Positions 1 through 9,272 of a DNA stretch of 64,000 bases are shown piece after piece. Location of the stretch: contig JABSQZ010000010.1 in NCBI GenBank assembly GCA_013215505.1, positions 162,092-226,091 on the forward strand, given 5' to 3'. The notes beneath the pieces are model-generated. The model made no database searches. It worked only from the letters and a program-made list of their open reading frames with translations, and had not been told where the DNA came from. The position numbers were made by a program, and so were the translations under genes. Every line of letters begins with the position of its first letter. The stretch's first letter is position 1. This stretch comes from Oceanospirillaceae bacterium (lineage in GTDB: Bacteria > Pseudomonadota > Gammaproteobacteria > Pseudomonadales > Balneatricaceae).

Positions 1-458
1 TCTAAGATAGCTAGATGCGCCAGATGCTCTTGAAACTGCATGCCACTTAAATCACAAAAGGTCTGCAGCCACTGTCGTGGCTGCTGAAAAACCAGACCCG
101 AATCTGCTTGTGTATCCAGCGCCGGTGGGATCATTGGCTGTTGAGCACTCATCGCCATATCTAATATTAACGACCTATCTTTAAACAGATAACCTCTTTC
201 GGCCAGATGCTGATCCAGCGACTGTGCTTGCGAGCGGGAGGTGAGGCGAATAATACAGGGAAGATTTCTGTCTCCAAAGAACTGCTCACAGCTGCGCTGT
301 AAGCTTTCATGCTCAGAGCTAGAGGCGGTTAAAACCGTGGCGCTGTTAGCTCTTTTGGTATAGCCATCCGAGCAACGCATCACTACCGTTTCAGTGCCGC
401 TCTGCTCTTTTGCCGGCCAGGCCTGGAAAGCTGCCTGTTCAATATTTCTATAGTGCAT
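1..458 (-). CDS. GNAT family N-acetyltransferase, N-terminal part (runs off the window)
   Basis: An open frame with ordinary codon use starts at an ATG at 458 and is still open at position 1, so only the first 152 residues are present. The visible protein begins MHYRNIEQAAFQAWP and has a DGYTKRANSATVL stretch. That pattern (tryptophan near the start, then GYT-x-RANS) is typical of the N-terminal half of one GNAT acetyltransferase subfamily. The acetyl-CoA binding part lies outside the window. The start overlaps the end of the DUF1289 gene by 11 bp, so the two are probably co-transcribed and translationally coupled. The substrate cannot be told. Confidence 0.6.
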   Translation of the reverse strand, partial: MHYRNIEQAAFQAWPAKEQSGTETVVMRCSDGYTKRANSATVLTASSSEHESLQRSCEQFFGDRNLPCIIRLTSRSQAQSLDQHLAERGYLFKDRSLILDMAMSAQQPMIPPALDTQADSGLVFQQPRQWLQTFCDLSGMQFQEHLAHLAIL

Positions 459-666
459 GAGTCCCCTTAAATCTTCTCTCGTCATCCGCATAGCGCTGCT
501 GGATACTTTGCAATACCGCTATCTTTTGTGGTGGCGTGTATAGCCCCCACTCAGCTATTTCTATCCCCGACCTTTTACAGGCAATACATAGATCCTGGTC
601 GTCCAGAGCGCACACACCTATACAAGGATTTTTAATGGCGCTGTGGCTATTTGTGTATTCGATCAT
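448..666 (-). CDS. DUF1289 family small cysteine-rich protein
   Basis: A 72-residue protein with the DUF1289 pattern: NPCIGVCALDDQDLC followed by IACKRSGIEIAEW, giving four cysteines that probably bind a metal. Members are short, cytosolic and of unknown biochemical role. They are often found beside acetyltransferases or other housekeeping genes in proteobacteria. It starts with ATG at 666 and overlaps the next gene downstream by 11 bp. The family assignment is from the cysteine pattern and length; the metal binding is inferred. Confidence 0.8.
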   Translation of the reverse strand: MIEYTNSHSAIKNPCIGVCALDDQDLCIACKRSGIEIAEWGLYTPPQKIAVLQSIQQRYADDERRFKGTHAL

Positions 667-1072
667 AAAAGCCTAATTGTATTCAATTTACTCTGCCGTG
701 TATTGGTTGTCACGCAGCTTTAGATGCAACTTCTTGCTGCAAATACTCAACTATACTCAATTGCAGCAAGCAAACAAAGAGTGGAATGGTTTTGGATATT
801 TGCACTGGACTAGAATGCATCAATAGAAAAAGGTTAAATTTTTATCCCAGCCGTTAGCACTGATCTTAATTATGGGTGTGTCTATTGTCTCGCTTCTGAC
901 CTAAGGCTTTATTTATAGGCATAATAAAAACTCAGCGCTGCTTCAGTTTGAGCGGCTTATATCCAAATTAAAGGCAATTTAACAAAGGTGAATATTGGCG
1001 ATGATTCTTGTAGACTGAGCTATTTTCAGAGTTGTTAATCTGTGCAACACTTTCGCTATTTAAGGAACATCT
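667..1072. other. Divergent intergenic region upstream of DUF1289 and prmA
   Basis: Non-coding, AT-rich gap between divergent genes that should hold promoters for both. The one clear structure is an inverted repeat at 733-770, listed separately. A good ribosome binding site (AAGGA) sits just before prmA at 1062-1066. I see no further gene. Confidence 0.5.
733..770. repeat. Inverted repeat enclosing a direct repeat
   Basis: A perfect 10-bp arm CTTGCTGCAA (733-742) is matched by TTGCAGCAAG (761-770). The 18-nt loop is made of two copies of ATACTCAA (743-750, 753-760) separated by CT. It lies about 67 bp upstream of the DUF1289 start, so it could be an operator or a leader hairpin. Function unknown. 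Confidence 0.5.
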
Positions 1073-1966
1073 ATGCCCTGGCTACAAGTTAAAATTGAAA
1101 TCAAACCCCAACTAGCAGACCAATTCGAGGACTTACTACTGGCAGCCGGCGCATTATCTGTGACTTATCAGGACAGCCAGGACCAACCTATTTACGAGCC
1201 TGAGCTGGGAACCACGCCGCTTTGGAACAACACGGTGATCACCGGGCTGTTCGATGCCGAGCAGAATATGCAGCAGATGGAACAACATTTGCGCCACACT
1301 TACCTGCAACTGGCATCAACAGAGCCTTTTCCGTCGTTGCATACAGAAATATTGGAAGACAAAGACTGGGAAAGGGAGTGGATGAAATCTTATAAGCCGA
1401 TGCAATTTGGCCAACGCCTTTGGGTTTGTCCAAGCTGGTGCGACGCCCCCGATCCGAATGCCATTAACTTAATGTTAGATCCTGGATTGGCTTTTGGCAC
1501 CGGTACTCACCCGACTACTGAATTGTGCCTGCGCTGGTTAGACAGTATAGATTGCCAGGATAAAACCGTTACCGATTATGGCTGTGGCTCAGGAATATTG
1601 GGTGTCGCGGCCCTGCTACTAGGCGCCACATCGGTACTGGCAGTCGATATTGACTTGCAGGCACTGCAGGCAACTAAAACCAACCTGCAGAGAAATGGAC
1701 TGCCCGAATCGCAGTTAAGTACTTACTTACCTGAGCAGGCACCGGCACATAAATCCGACATTTTAGTGGCTAATATATTATCCGGCCCCTTAGTCGAACT
1801 GGCCCCCACTCTGGCGCAGAGGGTAAACAGCAACGGACTATTGGCACTGTCAGGGCTGTTAGCCAATCAACTGCAAGAAATTATTGATGCCTATTCCAGC
1901 TGCTTTACCCTGCAGCCAGCCGTTGAACTCGATGGCTGGATCAGAGTGACTGGAATCAGAAAATAA
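1073..1966 (+). CDS. prmA: Ribosomal protein L11 methyltransferase
   Basis: PrmA trimethylates several amino groups of ribosomal protein L11 using S-adenosylmethionine. The 297-residue length matches the family (293 in E. coli). An N-terminal substrate-recognition domain is followed by the signature LDPGLAFGTGTHPTTELCL, the SAM motif DYGCGSGILGVAALLLGA and the post-motif VANILSGPLVELAP. AAGGA lies 6 bases before the ATG. The DUF3426 gene follows after 5 bp, so the two form an operon, as seen in other gammaproteobacteria where prmA precedes the dusB-fis region. Confidence 0.97.
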   Translation: MPWLQVKIEIKPQLADQFEDLLLAAGALSVTYQDSQDQPIYEPELGTTPLWNNTVITGLFDAEQNMQQMEQHLRHTYLQLASTEPFPSLHTEILEDKDWEREWMKSYKPMQFGQRLWVCPSWCDAPDPNAINLMLDPGLAFGTGTHPTTELCLRWLDSIDCQDKTVTDYGCGSGILGVAALLLGATSVLAVDIDLQALQATKTNLQRNGLPESQLSTYLPEQAPAHKSDILVANILSGPLVELAPTLAQRVNSNGLLALSGLLANQLQEIIDAYSSCFTLQPAVELDGWIRVTGIRK

Positions 1967-1971
1967 TCATT

Positions 1972-2715
1972 ATGGCCGCTTCAGCTCAGTACCTTACCCA
2001 GTGTCCAAGCTGTTATAAATACTGGCGAGTCAACCCCGGTCAGTTTACGTTGGCGGCGGGGAAAATTCGCTGTAAACAATGCGGCTGTATGTTTGATGCA
2101 AAAAAAAATCAGTTACATGAAGCACAAAAGACAAAAAACAGCACCGAGCTCGCCCCAAAGTTGAAGCTAAATCCCGGACAGCGGATTGCAGCCGCTAATC
2201 GCTACCACGGCACTGAGCCATCCCCAAGACGTTCTAAAAGCCGTCTTGGTATGATTGCAATCTGTGTTTCACTGATCACAGTGGCCGGATTACAGCTGCT
2301 GTTCTTCAACAGTAACAGCTGGTCGAAAATCCCCTGGCTGCAACCGGGCTATCTGCAGGTGGCACTATGGCTACATCCAGACAGACCCATCATAGAATCT
2401 CTACCGCAATTGTCACTTTCGATTAAACCCGACAGCCAATACAAAAATTTGCTGGCGATTAACTTCAGCTTTACTAACAACGCCAGATTCGAGCAGCATT
2501 TACCCGACGTAAAACTAATTTTTAGCGATCTGCAGGGACGACTGGTTGCCCAGCGTGAGTTTAGTGCCCAACAGTACCTGAGCCATCAGAGCCCGAAACC
2601 CAGTAATATCCAACCTGCTCAAGTAATAAATGGTCAACTCTCAATACTGCAAACTGCTAAGCGCGGACTCAATTATAAACTCGAGTTGATTTCTCCGGCA
2701 GATTTCAGCCAATAG
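1972..2715 (+). CDS. DUF3426 zinc-ribbon membrane protein
   Basis: A 247-residue protein. It opens with an MJ0042-type zinc ribbon (Cys11, Cys14, Cys34, Cys37: CPSCYKYWRV and CKQCGCMF). A basic, charged linker follows, then one membrane span at about 91-112, then a periplasmic DUF3426 domain (residues 140-247) that ends in a beta-rich FSFTNNARFEQHLPDVKL stretch. Proteins of this build commonly sit between prmA and dusB in pseudomonad-like genomes. Their role is not established. It follows prmA by 5 bp. Confidence 0.85.
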   Translation: MAASAQYLTQCPSCYKYWRVNPGQFTLAAGKIRCKQCGCMFDAKKNQLHEAQKTKNSTELAPKLKLNPGQRIAAANRYHGTEPSPRRSKSRLGMIAICVSLITVAGLQLLFFNSNSWSKIPWLQPGYLQVALWLHPDRPIIESLPQLSLSIKPDSQYKNLLAINFSFTNNARFEQHLPDVKLIFSDLQGRLVAQREFSAQQYLSHQSPKPSNIQPAQVINGQLSILQTAKRGLNYKLELISPADFSQ

Positions 2716-2865
2716 TCAAGTGCAAACGATCAAAATTCAGCCAAAAAAATCATGGTGAATTATGCTGAAAGTGTGTAGAATTCGCCACCTTCATAATTCA
2801 AGTAATCTATCTCTCAAGCCAGAGCATTCAGCCTGAGTGGAACGAAAATATTTTTAAGGCACACT

Positions 2866-3852
2866 ATGTTTCAAATTGGCTCCTTCCACATAGATAGCAA
2901 GGTTATCCTCGCACCTATGGCGGGTGTTACAGATCAGCCTTTTAGGCGTCTGTGTAAACAATTAGGTGCAGGACTTGTGGTCTCAGAAATGGTCACCAGC
3001 GATACCAAACTTTGGAACTCGCGTAAATCAAGTTTTCGTTTAAACCACGATTCTGAAATTGAGCCAAGATCTGTGCAGATTGCCGGTGGTGATCCGCAGA
3101 TGATGGCGCATGCGGCAAAGATGAATGTACAACGTGGCGCTCAAATTATTGATATTAATATGGGCTGTCCGGCTAAAAAAGTATGTAATAAGGCGGCGGG
3201 TTCGGCACTGTTGAAAGATGAGCCATTAGTGCGCTCGATTTTGCAGGCCGTGGTTAGTGCTGTAGATGTTCCAGTTACCCTGAAAATTCGCACTGGCTGG
3301 GACAAACACAACATTAATGCGCCGAGCATCGCGAGAATGGCTGAAGATATTGGTATAGCGGCACTGGCAGTGCATGGTCGCACTAAGGCCTGTGCTTTTA
3401 AAGGTGAGGTGGAATACCAAACTATCGCCGATATAGCGAGTGTTATCGACATCCCGTTATTTGCCAATGGCGATATCGACAGCCCGGAAAAAGCGCAGCA
3501 AGTGTTAGCTTTTACTAATGCCGATGCTGTAATGCTGGGGAGAGGAGCGCAGGGACGCCCTTGGATTTTTAGAGAAATTGATCATTATTTAGCGTCTGGT
3601 AAGCACTTACCCGCCATCCAGACACAAGAGATCAAGCAGGTTTTAATTACCCACTTACATGCCCTACACCAATTTTATGGTGACTATTTAGGAGTGCGAA
3701 TTGCTCGTAAACATGTGGCTTGGTATTTACAACCAATGCAAGATAATAAAATATTTCGTTCCAGTTTTAATAAACTGGATACCAGAGATAAACAATTGGC
3801 AGCAATAGAGCAATTCTTTATAAATGCTCAGTTAACCACAACTGCCGCTTAA
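2866..3852 (+). CDS. dusB: tRNA-dihydrouridine synthase B
   Basis: This FMN enzyme reduces uridine to dihydrouridine in the tRNA D-loop with NADPH. The start reads LAPMAGVTDQPFRRL, the N-terminal FMN barrel. The catalytic cysteine is in INMGCPAKKVCNKAAGSALL, and the FMN phosphate site is ANGDIDSPEKA followed by VMLGRGAQGRPWIF. Its 328 residues agree with DusB (321 in E. coli). It is followed by fis after 25 bp, the conserved dusB-fis operon of gammaproteobacteria. The 150-bp gap upstream suggests its own promoter, which I could not pin down. Confidence 0.97.
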   Translation: MFQIGSFHIDSKVILAPMAGVTDQPFRRLCKQLGAGLVVSEMVTSDTKLWNSRKSSFRLNHDSEIEPRSVQIAGGDPQMMAHAAKMNVQRGAQIIDINMGCPAKKVCNKAAGSALLKDEPLVRSILQAVVSAVDVPVTLKIRTGWDKHNINAPSIARMAEDIGIAALAVHGRTKACAFKGEVEYQTIADIASVIDIPLFANGDIDSPEKAQQVLAFTNADAVMLGRGAQGRPWIFREIDHYLASGKHLPAIQTQEIKQVLITHLHALHQFYGDYLGVRIARKHVAWYLQPMQDNKIFRSSFNKLDTRDKQLAAIEQFFINAQLTTTAA

Positions 3853-3877
3853 CATTTAATTTCGGATACAATGTAAC

Positions 3878-4168
3878 GTGAACACAATAGAAAATCAGCA
3901 AGCTAACTTCGTCCCTGCTTCAAACCCCGTTATTACTCAAGGGCAGACCTTAAGGGATAGTGTTGAAACGTCCATGAATAACTACTTCAGACAGCTAGAT
4001 GGTCAGCCTGTGACTGACGTCTACAAAATGGTACTGGCTGAAATCGAGGCACCACTATTAGAGACAGTGATGGCTTACACTAAAGACAACCAAACTAAAG
4101 CCTCAGAACTATTGGGCTTGAACCGCGGCACACTGCGTAAAAAGTTAAAAGAATACGGTTTACTGTAA
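3878..4168 (+). CDS. fis: Nucleoid-associated DNA-binding protein Fis
   Basis: Fis bends DNA and controls rRNA, recombination and growth-phase genes. The 96-residue protein starts with GTG. The C-terminal helix-turn-helix [20 protein letters not shown] is nearly identical to the family consensus, and the dimerisation helices [12 protein letters not shown] are clear. The N-terminal beta-hairpin region differs from E. coli, as is usual outside Enterobacterales. It is the second gene of the dusB-fis operon, and a hairpin follows the stop codon. Confidence 0.97.
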   Translation: MNTIENQQANFVPASNPVITQGQTLRDSVETSMNNYFRQLDGQPVTDVYKMVLAEIEAPLLETVMAYTKDNQTKASELLGLNRGTLRKKLKEYGLL

Positions 4169-4183
4169 AACGCTAATTAGCAA

Positions 4184-4228
4184 AAACACAGCCTGCTACT
4201 AAACTATGGTTTTAGGCAGTCTGTGTTT
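4184..4228 (+). terminator. Hairpin downstream of fis
   Basis: AAACACAGCCTGC (4184-4196) pairs with GCAGTCTGTGTTT (4216-4228) with one internal mismatch. It lies 15 bases after the fis stop. The U-rich end is short, so it is a candidate terminator rather than a clear one. Confidence 0.5.
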
Positions 4229-4424
4229 ACCCATCATTTGGCCAGGAAGCTAAGAGAATTAACCGAGTATTGACTATGGATAATTTAGCTTTAACCCTTA
4301 CAAGCTATACATTTACCAGCAGCGTAAATACTATCCCCTGCAGTACCCTCTCGCGCTCCCGTGCAAAGACAAATTTACCGACAGATTTCCCAATTCCCTT
4401 TTACTCAGAGATAATGGCATAAAA

Positions 4425-6032
4425 ATGGCAGAGCAGAAATATACTTCTATTCGCAGAGCACTGATCAGTGTTTCAGATAAAACCGGCATCGTGGAGTTCG
4501 CGGCAGCTCTACAGAGCAGTGGTGTTGAAATTCTATCCACAGGCGGTACTTTTAAACTGTTAAGGGATAACAATATCCCCGCTACTGAAGTATCTGACTA
4601 CACCGGCTTTCCCGAAATGATGGACGGCAGAGTTAAGACCTTGCACCCTAAAATCCACGGTGGAATTTTGGCTCGCAGAGGTATCGACGATGCTGTGATG
4701 GCTGAGCACGGCATAGACCCTATCGATATGGTGGTCGTCAATTTGTACCCTTTCAAGCAAACCATTGAGCGCCCTGACTGCAATTTGCCACTGGCGATTG
4801 AAAACATCGACATTGGCGGCCCGACCATGGTTCGCTCTGCAGCTAAAAACCATAAAGATGTGGCGATCGTTGTCAATGCCAGCAACTACACCCATATATT
4901 AGCGCAACTAAAAGCGCACAACGGTTTAACCATCAAGGATAGATTCGACTTAGCCGTACAAGCTTTCGAACACACCGCTGCCTACGACGGCATGATTGCC
5001 AACTATTTAGGTGCAGTAGTCGAGGGACCTACCGCAGCAGATGACACACAGGCGCCGGTAGATAGCTCTGCTTTTCCACGTACTTTCAACAGCCAGTTTA
5101 TCAAATCACAAGATATGCGCTACGGTGAAAACAGCCACCAGCGCTCAGCGTTTTACATCGAGAGCAACCCTGGGGAAGCTTCTATCAGCACTGCAGTGCA
5201 ATTGCAGGGCAAAGCCCTCTCATACAACAACGTTGCCGATACCGATGCGGCACTTGAATGCGTAAAGTCATTCAGCGAAGCCGCCTGCGTTATCGTTAAA
5301 CACGCCAACCCCTGCGGGGTGGCAATAGCCGCCGATTTATTGACCGCTTATAATTTAGCCTACGCCACTGACAAGACTTCAGCGTTTGGCGGCATCATCG
5401 CTTTTAACCGCAGCTTAGATGCCGCGACTGCCAGCGCGATTATCGAACGTCAGTTTGTTGAAGTAATCATCGCCCCCGGTATTGACGATGCCGCCAAGGC
5501 GGTATTAGCCGCTAAAGTTAACGTCAGAGTATTAATCTGTGGCGAGTTCGCCAACACTCGCCAGGGCGGGTTAGATTACAAGCGGGTTAACGGTGGCCTG
5601 TTAGTGCAAGACAGAGACATGGGCATTATCACTGAGCAAGACCTGAAAGTAGTCACTAAAGTCGCCCCGAGTGCTGCGCAAATCCAGGACTTACTGTTCT
5701 GCTGGAAAATAGCTAAATATGTCAAGTCTAATGCGATTGTCTACGCTAAAAACGGCCAGAGCATCGGCATAGGTGCCGGTCAGATGAGCCGGGTTTACAG
5801 CGCTAAAATCGCCAACATCAAAGCGGCAGATGAGGGTTTACAAGTTGCCGGATCAGTGATGGCTTCCGATGCTTTCTTCCCGTTTAGCGACGGTATTGAA
5901 GCGGCGGCAGCAGCGGGTATTAGCGCGGTAATTCAACCGGGCGGTTCCATGCGAGACGACGAAGTCATTGCGGCAGCTGATGCCGCTGGTATGGCGATGG
6001 TTTTCACTGGCATGCGCCATTTCAGACACTAA
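4425..6032 (+). CDS. purH: Bifunctional AICAR formyltransferase / IMP cyclohydrolase
   Basis: PurH performs the last two steps of de novo purine synthesis, formylating AICAR and cyclising FAICAR to IMP. At 535 residues it has full length. The N-terminal cyclohydrolase (MGS-like) domain has [12 protein letters not shown] and [19 protein letters not shown]. The formyltransferase domain has [47 protein letters not shown] and [18 protein letters not shown]. purD follows after 58 bp in the same direction. No PurR operator was recognised in the 256 bp upstream. Confidence 0.98.
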   Translation: MAEQKYTSIRRALISVSDKTGIVEFAAALQSSGVEILSTGGTFKLLRDNNIPATEVSDYTGFPEMMDGRVKTLHPKIHGGILARRGIDDAVMAEHGIDPIDMVVVNLYPFKQTIERPDCNLPLAIENIDIGGPTMVRSAAKNHKDVAIVVNASNYTHILAQLKAHNGLTIKDRFDLAVQAFEHTAAYDGMIANYLGAVVEGPTAADDTQAPVDSSAFPRTFNSQFIKSQDMRYGENSHQRSAFYIESNPGEASISTAVQLQGKALSYNNVADTDAALECVKSFSEAACVIVKHANPCGVAIAADLLTAYNLAYATDKTSAFGGIIAFNRSLDAATASAIIERQFVEVIIAPGIDDAAKAVLAAKVNVRVLICGEFANTRQGGLDYKRVNGGLLVQDRDMGIITEQDLKVVTKVAPSAAQIQDLLFCWKIAKYVKSNAIVYAKNGQSIGIGAGQMSRVYSAKIANIKAADEGLQVAGSVMASDAFFPFSDGIEAAAAAGISAVIQPGGSMRDDEVIAAADAAGMAMVFTGMRHFRH

Positions 6033-6090
6033 AAATTTCTCTACCGGGTCTGCTGTTAAGCGGACCTGACAATATTTTGGAGCTCCAACA

Positions 6091-7377
6091 ATGAATGTAC
6101 TTATTATAGGTTCCGGTGGTAGAGAACACGCACTGGCTTGGTCAGCGGCGAAAGATATCAATGTCGAGACAGTTTTTGTCGCCCCAGGCAACGGTGGTAC
6201 TGCCACTGAGGCAAAAATGCAAAATGTCGCACTGGACATTGCAGACTCTGCCGCGCTGATCAAATTTGCTCAAGAAAATCATGTCGGCTTAACCATAGTT
6301 GGCCCTGAAGCTCCATTAGTCGCTGGGGTGGTAGACGATTTCCGAGCTGCCGACTTAGCTATTTTCGGGCCCACTGCAGCCGCTGCACAGCTGGAGGGCT
6401 CTAAAGCTTTTAGCAAAGACTTTTTGCAGCGCCAGAATATTCCCACCGGCGCCTATCAAAACTTTACCGAAATCGACCCCGCGATCAGTTACTTGCAAAC
6501 AGTCGGCGCTCCGATCGTGATTAAAGCTGATGGTCTGGCCGCCGGTAAGGGCGTCATTGTCGCTATGACACTCGAGGAGGCAGAAGCTGCTGTTCGCGAC
6601 ATGCTGGCGGGTAACAAATTCGGTGATGCAGGTAGCACAGTAGTGATAGAAGAGTTTTTACAGGGCGAAGAAGCCTCCTTCATCGTCATGGTGGATGGTG
6701 ACAATGTGCTGCCTATGGCCACCAGCCAGGACCACAAGCGTGTCGGAAACGGCGATACGGGTCCCAATACCGGAGGCATGGGTGCCTACTCACCGGCCCC
6801 AGTGGTCAACAGTGAAATCCATCAGCGGATTATGGATCAGGTGATTATGCCAACTGTACGCGGCATGAAAGCTGAAGGGAATGAATACACAGGTTTCCTC
6901 TATGCGGGCCTGATGATCGACGACAGCGGCCAGCCCAAAGTCATTGAATTCAATTGCCGCTTCGGCGACCCTGAAACCCAGCCTATTATGCTGCGCTTAA
7001 AGACCAGCATTGTCGATATGTGTAACGCCGCCCTGGATCGCGATTTTGCGCGCTTAAATGTGCAGTGGGACCCACGTCCGGCAGTCGGCGTAGTAATGGC
7101 TTCAGGGGGATACCCAGATAGCTATGCTAAAGGCAATCCGATTGTGATCAATGGCACAGAGCCCAGTGACACTAAAGTTTTTCACGCGGGTACTGCCATT
7201 GTAGAAGATCAGCTAGTGACCACCGGTGGACGGGTTTTATGTATTGCCTCACTTGGCGATACTGTCACTAGTGCCCAGCGGGCAGCTTACGCAACTGTGA
7301 AAAATATCCAGTGGCAGCAAGCTTTCTATCGTACTGACATCGCCTATCGCGCGATCGATAGAGAGAGCCAGAGCTAA
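6091..7377 (+). CDS. purD: Phosphoribosylamine-glycine ligase
   Basis: PurD is the ATP-grasp ligase that joins glycine to phosphoribosylamine, the second step of purine synthesis. The 428 residues carry the N-terminal [17 protein letters not shown], the ATP-grasp segment [35 protein letters not shown], and the metal-binding [17 protein letters not shown] precedes the ATG at a proper distance. It forms the conserved purHD operon. Confidence 0.98.
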   Translation: MNVLIIGSGGREHALAWSAAKDINVETVFVAPGNGGTATEAKMQNVALDIADSAALIKFAQENHVGLTIVGPEAPLVAGVVDDFRAADLAIFGPTAAAAQLEGSKAFSKDFLQRQNIPTGAYQNFTEIDPAISYLQTVGAPIVIKADGLAAGKGVIVAMTLEEAEAAVRDMLAGNKFGDAGSTVVIEEFLQGEEASFIVMVDGDNVLPMATSQDHKRVGNGDTGPNTGGMGAYSPAPVVNSEIHQRIMDQVIMPTVRGMKAEGNEYTGFLYAGLMIDDSGQPKVIEFNCRFGDPETQPIMLRLKTSIVDMCNAALDRDFARLNVQWDPRPAVGVVMASGGYPDSYAKGNPIVINGTEPSDTKVFHAGTAIVEDQLVTTGGRVLCIASLGDTVTSAQRAAYATVKNIQWQQAFYRTDIAYRAIDRESQS

Positions 7378-7388
7378 CCAGTAACGCA

Positions 7389-7414
7389 GCGACGCCACTA
7401 GCAGATGGTGTCGC
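7389..7414 (+). terminator. Candidate terminator after purD
   Basis: GCGACGCCA (7389-7397) pairs with TGGTGTCGC (7406-7414), one G-U pair, with an 8-nt loop. It begins 11 bases past the purD stop. Only a short T-run follows, so strength is uncertain. Confidence 0.4.
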
Positions 7415-7660
7415 TTCAACATTAACTCAAGCTTAATTTAGCAAGTGCTTTACAGGCTGTTTCTACACAGATACTATTACTTGTCTTTTATAAAATAATA
7501 CGATCAGTTACTGTTACTTATGGGCTATTGAGACCCTTTTGATTATGTACTGATTTAAAAGCTCAGAGACCTTGCTGCTCAATGTCCGCTAACAGTGTGT
7601 ACAGCACCTGAAGAGTGATGTTGCAGCTTTCGAAACTTCTCCTTATTTATTGGATACAAT

Positions 7661-9100
7661 GTGCTTTTCATGGATTTCAAACGAACTAAACTGGCCGTAT
7701 TAATTACTGCATTAATTGCCAGCGGTTGTAGTGCCAGCAAACTAGATGCTAATAATAACGCTGCGACTGTTGCAAACGGCTCACAGGAATACTGCCGCAA
7801 TGGCGGAAATTCCAGTGACTATAGCTGCGATACACAAGCGCAGGGCAAAGCGGCAGACACGACTGATACAGTTAATAATCCGAACACTGAAGCTTGGATG
7901 AACTCGAAGCTTTCGGATATCAAATCTTGGTTAAAAACCATTAAGGAAAATCCGGATTCGGCGATCGGAAAATCGACACCCTCCACTAAAGCACTGCAAG
8001 TTCGCAATCCAGCCGCGACCCATCCAGAGCTAGTGCGCATTGAGGAAATGACACAAAGAGGCGATCACCGCAATGCAATGGCAGCGATCAATACTTTTCT
8101 CGCTGCCAACCCTGAAAACCTTGAAGCAGAACTGACCAAGGGCCTAGTATTAAACAATATGGGGGAAGTCAAAGAGGCCGAAGCACTGTTGCGAAACGCC
8201 ATCGCTCGCCACCCAACGTCTCCTGAGCTGTATAACAATCTTGCGGTTATCTACTCCGACCAAGGTGATTATGGCAAGGCCATTGAAACATTACTGCTGG
8301 CCTTTTCCACCCACCCAAGTTATGCCCAGGTAAATGAAAATCTCAGGGAAGTATACTCATCAGTGGCCTCGCTAGCTTATAACCGCGCCCTGGACCTGGA
8401 TTCCACAAATAAACAGACACCAAACTTAATAGTACTGAGAAGAATATCCAGCCCAAGCTTACCCGCAGTCGCCCACGCGAGTCTCAGCATTGGCATAACG
8501 TCTAATAAACCAACAAAAATTGCCAGCAGCAAGCCAGCTAGCAGTTCTGAGCAGCAACCCACTAAAAATCTCAGTAAACCTATTGTTGTCGCCGCCAGAA
8601 AACAAGTAGCGCTGCCAATCCCTAAAATCATCGATCCAGAACCTGAAGTAGCGATTGCTAAACTGGTGATTAAGCCGGCGAAGAAAGCCCCTGCTGTTAA
8701 GCAAAGTATCGTAAGAGTCGATACTAACAATACCACTAAAACGGCAAAAGCTCAGGGAAGCAGTACAGCCGCAGCCATCAAAGCAGTTAATCGCTGGAGC
8801 TGGACCTGGTCGACTCAAAACGTTAACGCTTACCTGGGCAGCTACGTGGTTGGTTATAAGCCGAAAATAACTGTCAGCCATACTCAGTGGAGAAAACTGC
8901 GTACTTCCAGACTAACTAAACCTGCTTTTATCAAAGTAAAACTCTCAAACATTAAGAGCACCAGAATAAGTAGCGGTGTTGTTGAAGTAACTTTCTTGCA
9001 AAAGTACCAAGCCAATACCTACAAAGACCAGTCTAAGAAAAAGCTGACCTTGAAAAAAGTCGGCGCAAAATGGCTGATCGTCAAAGAGCAAAACATTTAA
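7661..9100 (+). CDS. TPR lipoprotein with NTF2-like (Cds6-type) C-terminal domain
   Basis: A 479-residue exported protein. The start MDFKRTKLAVLITALIASGC is a lipoprotein-type signal ending in ASGC, so it is probably lipid-anchored. Two to three TPR repeats follow at about 120-215 (AEALLRNAIARHPTSPELYN, ALSTHP-like spacing). A low-complexity Ala/Lys/Ser linker covers about 235-370. The C-terminal 372-479 domain has the W-x(2-3)-W, Y and final K-LTLKKVGAKWLIVKE pattern. The same domain ends the two genes that follow on the opposite strand. The start may be GTG at 7661 or ATG at 7670. I infer a periplasmic scaffold working with the nearby L,D-transpeptidase. Confidence 0.75.
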   Translation: MLFMDFKRTKLAVLITALIASGCSASKLDANNNAATVANGSQEYCRNGGNSSDYSCDTQAQGKAADTTDTVNNPNTEAWMNSKLSDIKSWLKTIKENPDSAIGKSTPSTKALQVRNPAATHPELVRIEEMTQRGDHRNAMAAINTFLAANPENLEAELTKGLVLNNMGEVKEAEALLRNAIARHPTSPELYNNLAVIYSDQGDYGKAIETLLLAFSTHPSYAQVNENLREVYSSVASLAYNRALDLDSTNKQTPNLIVLRRISSPSLPAVAHASLSIGITSNKPTKIASSKPASSSEQQPTKNLSKPIVVAARKQVALPIPKIIDPEPEVAIAKLVIKPAKKAPAVKQSIVRVDTNNTTKTAKAQGSSTAAAIKAVNRWSWTWSTQNVNAYLGSYVVGYKPKITVSHTQWRKLRTSRLTKPAFIKVKLSNIKSTRISSGVVEVTFLQKYQANTYKDQSKKKLTLKKVGAKWLIVKEQNI

Positions 9101-9122
9101 CCAACGGTTAAATTTACCTCTC

Positions 9123-9162
9123 AAAAAAAAAGCGTATTTACCCAGTAAATACGCTTTTTTTT
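9123..9162. terminator. Strong bidirectional intrinsic terminator
   Basis: Stem GCGTATTTAC (9132-9141) and GTAAATACGC (9145-9154) with a 3-nt loop, flanked by nine A on the left and eight T on the right. It stops transcription of the TPR gene and works equally well for the convergent gene. Confidence 0.92.
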
Positions 9163-9168
9163 ATCCCT

Positions 9169-9259
9169 ACTTCCTACTTCCGACTTCCGACTTCCGACTT
9201 CCGACTTCCTACTTGCGACTTGCGACTTGCGACTTGCGACTTGCGACTTGCGACTTGCG
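9169..9259. repeat. Heptanucleotide tandem array, 13 copies
   Basis: Thirteen uninterrupted 7-bp units fill 91 bp. In order they are ACTTCCT, four ACTTCCG, ACTTCCT, then seven ACTTGCG. The variants are grouped, which points to slippage or local expansion. The array lies between two convergent stop codons, next to the terminator, so it does not code. It probably varies in copy number between strains. Confidence 0.95.
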
Positions 9260-9272
9260 ATAAGTTGAAAGA

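Noticed and set aside
8377..8881. Minus-strand ORFs inside the TPR lipoprotein gene
   Set aside because: Shadow frames opposite the low-complexity linker; the plus-strand frame has the signal peptide, TPR repeats and conserved C-terminal domain.
9169..9259. Heptamer array as a CRISPR
   Set aside because: Units are 7 bp with no spacers and no cas genes are present.
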